64,000 bases of DNA from Xiphias gladius (Eukaryota; Chordata; Actinopteri; Istiophoriformes; Xiphiidae): positions 14,899,501 to 14,963,500 of the forward strand of contig NC_053413.1 in the NCBI RefSeq assembly GCF_016859285.1. The letters run 5' to 3'. Both the position numbers and the translations under genes were made by a program. Positions 60,101-64,000 of this stretch are shown here, in pieces. Numbering within the stretch: the first letter of the stretch is position 1; the number at the start of each line of letters is the position of its first letter. The notes below the pieces were generated by a model. That model was not told the origin of the DNA. It ran no database searches and worked only from the letters and a program-made list of their open reading frames with translations.

Positions 60101-60946
60101 AACTCATGTAATAACAGTAATGACTTCTGAGTATTCATGTGTCTGAACATCAACATGTTGACAGGCGTCGCGGCTGGGTTGATCCCATCGCAAGATGGTC
60201 TCTGGTTGTTACTTGTTTTTTAAAAGGGTATTCCAACAATTTAACATTACACTCCTTCAACACTGGTAAACTCATGATGGACAGTTTAAGAGCAAAATGT
60301 TCAAAATTGGTGCAGCAGAACCAGAGTTGCTGTCTTTTTCATTCCACACATTCGTCTTCCTTGTCAAAACCTGGCACCTACATTACCCGCGACACACCTC
60401 GACCATCGACAATCTGGTCGAAGTTTCGGGTGTGTTATGCTAGTAGCGGCTAATGTAGCCTTGCGCTGCTAGCCTCAAGCAGAGATGAGGAGCGGGCTAG
60501 AACAGGTCTGGTGAACTCACTATTTTCTGACTCCACACCCTCCGATTGTTTTCATTTTCAAACTTTTAGTCTTCAGACCAAGCCGAGTTCAAAGGTTCAC
60601 GTCTTCAATAGGAACGAATGAGCTTGGGGCTGAGAGCCACAGGCATGGCAGGGATGTCAGAAAGTGTTAGTAGACAGACAAACCCATCGTTGCTTTTTGT
60701 CTTTTCACAGGATTTGTTGACAGTAATAAAAAATGTAGAATAAAACTGGATTTATCCTTTAAAACAGGCATCAACACAGTTTGAAACACAATACTAAATG
60801 TCACATCTACTCATGCTCACTCTCACTCGCTCACTCAGACCACAACAACGTTAGAAACTCAGGTATTTAGGCTGGTCTTGGAGGTGAGTGTGACCCCTAC
60901 AAACGTAAGAAACGCCATCCTTCATGAGGCGACAGTATGGATCTGA
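60100..60946. other. downstream flank of clcn2
   Basis: No exon seen. It should contain the clcn2 3' UTR (minus strand), but no clear AATAAA on that strand is recognised. Confidence 0.35.
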
Positions 60947-61400
60947 TCATTCTGATTGATCCTCAATGTTGGCGGGGCTACCCTCTCCCGCAGGTTCTGA
61001 TTGGTCCTTGTTTAGAGATGGACGGCCCTGTTCTTGCTCTGTTTCATCCGACTCAGGAGTTTGGGTGGGGGGGTCATAGTCACAGGCCAGCTCTGATTCC
61101 TCAGTGTGGGAGGGACTGCAGTCAAAAGTAAACTCTGATTGGTCCTCGGTGAACGAGGGGCTTTCCTGGAGCACCAACTCCGACGACTGATTTGTGATGT
61201 CACTGGGGCTGGTTTCAAACTGCAAATTGGTTTGGTCCGAGAAGTTGATAGGGATCTCTTTGTATGGGAGATCAGGCTGGTCCTCCACGTCAGGAAGGTT
61301 GGGTTCCCGTGGCAACGAGAGCCCCCTGTGACGGATGCACAGCTTGTGTAGTTCAGTTACCTCGGATACGTTTGTGCTGTTCCCACTGTCACGGAAACTG
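60947..61400 (-). repeat. degenerate protein repeat in the clcn2 tail
   Basis: The tail carries imperfect units of about 16 residues with a DQ(S/T)..SPS pattern: [46 protein letters not shown] and [15 protein letters not shown], then DQSE. At DNA level the units are recognisable by 'ctctgattggtcc' and 'tctgattggtcct' type words on the + strand. Confidence 0.75.
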
Positions 61401-63582
61401 GCCAGAGGAGGGCGCACTTTCACTCCAGTCACTGTCACTGAGCCCTCGATGGCCTTACGCAACTGGAGAGCCAATAGCCAGCAGGAAAAAAGAAAGAACG
61501 CACAGCCAGTGGAAGCATAAGAAGAGGTAAAAAAAAAAAAAAAAAAGGGAATAGGGAGAGAGAGGGTGAGGTTTAATGATCATATACAAAAAAACATTCT
61601 TCATCAGATCTCAACACCTGAAGGAAACACACATATGCACACCTCTTTGAGCGAGACCACTCCAACCAGACGTCCCATGCTGGTCACATAGGCGTGATCC
61701 AGACCCAGCAGAGAGAAGATAGTGTGAGTCTGTGGAGGAGGAGAGATGGGTCTTGGCCTGGATACAGACTCAGAGAGGGGGTTCATTTGCATTTTGGAAT
61801 GGGCTAATACTGGGATCAGACTGCATAATATTTTTGCCCCTCAAGATGGTCGTTGTGCCAGACTAAGCAATCCTAGAGTCAAAAAACTCTTGCTCTTGTG
61901 AGACATGGCAGACTACACTTTGGATATCAATCAATCATAGATTGCTGTATTTTATGATCTTCGTGACGTTCAGAGGTGATCGCAAAGGAGTTGCCATGGA
62001 CCTGTCAACACAAAAACCCAAGGTTTTAGTGTGTAAATCAAAGTTTTATGAATGAAAGTGAAACTGAAACAATTCACAGTCATTCAGCGGTGACGGTGGG
62101 CTTTGTCTTTTTCCTTCCCAGCTGGCAGAAAGAGGGTGAGTGTGTGGGTGTGCAGAGGTTGATGCTGTATCCACAGGTATGATTGATTTGGTGCAACGCT
62201 CCCTACCCAAGGGGGACAGTCAAATGGTTGCAGGTTCACTGGAATGCAGTAAATCGTCATTCCTCCCTTGCTTTGCTGTGTTTACAGTTGTATAAATAAG
62301 ACAGCTCTGTATTCCTATGGGTCAAGGTAAAGGTAAACAGGAAAAGGAAAAAAAGCATGTCTGAAGCTATTTTTGTTCCCAACACCTCACATCTGTCCAG
62401 TCAGGGTATTACTAGGCTGATATAGTTTAGTCTGATCCCAGCATTAGTAAAGGCACGGAAACCACAGTGAAGAATTGACCAGAAACATGTCATGCGATGG
62501 ACACATTCATTTGATGCACTGTTCACGGACTTCATGAGACCTGCAGTGTTAGTGTCTGTTCTGTACATTAGGTTGTAACACCAGAGAGGTGCCATTTAAA
62601 CTAGGCTTACTCTAATGGTTACACTCATAATGAAACTACATTTTGAAAGCATCGATTTTGGGTAATTTGACATATTTCCACTATTTCCACAAGACTTAGT
62701 GAGTTAAGTGCTAAAATATATTAACAGAAATTAAAAAAACCAACAATGCTTAGCACATTTTTCTGGGAATTTATTGTTAAATATTCCTATTTTATGATGA
62801 GGAAAATGACCAACTACGCTGAAAAGATCGATTTCATTTTACAGCGTGTTCAGGGCTTTTTTGTTGATATTTTACCTTATGTAGAGATGTCTGCTCCACC
62901 AGCTGGAAGGGCGCAGGATCAATCTTGCAGTTCTTGAAATCCACCGGTTCATCGAGCTGCTGCTCCTCCCACTCTGCTATCTGAGATGAGAAGGATGACG
63001 AGACACTGAAAACTTCTAAACTGTGAAGTGGAAAACTCAATTTTGTATATTTTTTACTTGTGTAGGTCTCACCTCTGATGGTGTCATGCAATCTTCCACT
63101 TCAGTAGAGTCCTAAAGGAAAAAAAAAAAAGAAAGACATACATTGTCCCACCAAGTACACAAAGTGAGACTGTACACCAGAACTACACACCATTATGTAC
63201 ATGCAGTGTACCAACACATTACACCTTAAACTAGGAGCAATCTGAGGGGTGTCTGCCTGTGCTTGTACAGTATGTAAAATACACAACTGTAAACCAATGA
63301 AACATTTATATATCTTATGTCTACTGGAGTTTCTAAGGTAAAGGTCGGGGAGAAGGTTGGTTTACTGGTCAAACAGTGCACCCAGTACCCAGAACATCAT
63401 ACTGACAGCACCAATTACTTTAAGAATCAACCACCTTCAAATAAAAACATAGAACATTTTTTTTTTCCACAACACAAAACCACACACAGAACAAGCATTA
63501 ACAGCAGTTTAGCCTGACAGCTGATGAAACATTTGGTTTATCACTAGCAATTAAACCTTCACCACTTAACGAAATCCCCCAC

Positions 63583-63649
<67 letters not shown>

Positions 63650-63850
63650 TCTCTCAACCTCTCTGCAAAGCCACTCTAATGCTTTGGTTGTAGCACCACA
63701 AATATTTTGGTCCAGCACTCACTACGTGAGTGTCGCAAGGCAACGGTTACTAGGCAACAGTTTCTAGGCAGCGGACAATCTTACCGCCATGGAGATCCTC
63801 ACTCGTTTGGGCTTGGGCTTTCTTTTTTCAGGAGGAGCCGGCCCAGCCGG
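60947..63850 (-). CDS. clcn2: chloride channel protein 2, C-terminal exons (partial)
   Basis: Cytoplasmic tail of the ClC-2 inward-rectifying chloride channel. Minus-strand exons in transcript order: about 63850-63785 (upstream edge uncertain), 63111-63073, 62980-62876, 61729-61643, 61462-60947 with stop. The first reads [14 protein letters not shown]; then [53 protein letters not shown]; and LRKAIEGSV...VRPPLASF. The middle exons form the second CBS domain, which gates the channel together with CBS1. All junctions are phase 0 with GT/AG borders. Channel pore and CBS1 exons lie beyond the right edge. The final exon gives 171 residues, much longer than the roughly 60 I recall for mammals. Confidence 0.92.
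61463..63784 (-). other. clcn2 introns in this window
   Basis: Introns lie at 61463-61642, 61730-62875, 62981-63072 and 63112-63784. An A-run (61530-61547) and a (CA)n (63592-63647) are the only features. The short open frames in them are unsupported. Confidence 0.6.
63592..63647. repeat. (CA)n microsatellite in a clcn2 intron
   Basis: About 27 uninterrupted CA dinucleotides preceded by a short (CT) run. Confidence 0.97.
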
Positions 63851-64000
63851 GCTCTTCCAGCCGGGGAGAGAAGGCATCAACACAGCACAACATTAACACA
63901 ACATCAGTGACACTGAACAGTTTTATCCCCTTAACATGGTGTCGCTGCAACATTGGATCCCAGTCTGACTTCTATAGAGAGAATTATCAGTGATGTGAGC

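Overview
The window is nuclear DNA of a bony fish, most likely a percomorph teleost. It holds intron-rich vertebrate genes separated by many fish-type short repeats. Four genes can be read exon by exon: serotransferrin (tf, + strand, 17 coding exons, intact 689-residue reading frame), the translation initiation scaffold eIF4G1 (eif4g1, +, about 29 coding exons), fam131a (+) and the 3' end of the chloride channel gene clcn2 (- strand, running off the right edge). The order eif4g1-fam131a-clcn2 matches human 3q27; tf next to eif4g1 is not the human arrangement.

Layout. 1-6470: gene-free, with fragments of teleost repeats and an 855-bp block (R1). 6473-16436: tf from TATA box to poly(A) signal, with transposon-derived insertions in introns 2, 4, 6 and 13 and (TG/TA) microsatellites in introns 11 and 15. 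16440-23000: intergenic, with an L2-type retroposon tail, a second copy of the 855-bp block (R2, 18104-18918), a short fragment homologous to the tf 3' end, and several hAT-like MITEs. About 23300-49065: eif4g1, including a Tc1-like relic and a hAT MITE in introns, two intronic C/D snoRNAs that look like SNORD66, a candidate unannotated cassette exon, and a 5' uORF. About 50400-56335: fam131a. 56336-60946: gene-free. 60947-right edge: clcn2.

The most unusual object is exon 21 of eif4g1 (39160-42312). Where a repeat-containing Arg/Asp/Gly/Ser segment is expected, there is a 3.1-kb minisatellite of about 210 units of 14, 15 or 16 bp. The 15-bp unit encodes RDRGS, so the array has grown from coding sequence, but an in-frame TAG, a missing 5' exon body and wrong exon length break the frame. 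A second break lies in the purine-rich acidic tract of exon 11. All other exons splice in phase, and the C-terminal exons are fully conserved. The breaks are therefore either repeat-linked assembly faults or real length polymorphism in coding repeats; the window alone cannot decide.

Functionally, tf encodes the secreted plasma iron carrier, eif4g1 the eIF4F scaffold binding PABP, eIF4E, eIF4A and eIF3, and clcn2 an inward-rectifying chloride channel; fam131a has no assigned molecular role known to me. There is no sign of an operon-like functional link between them.
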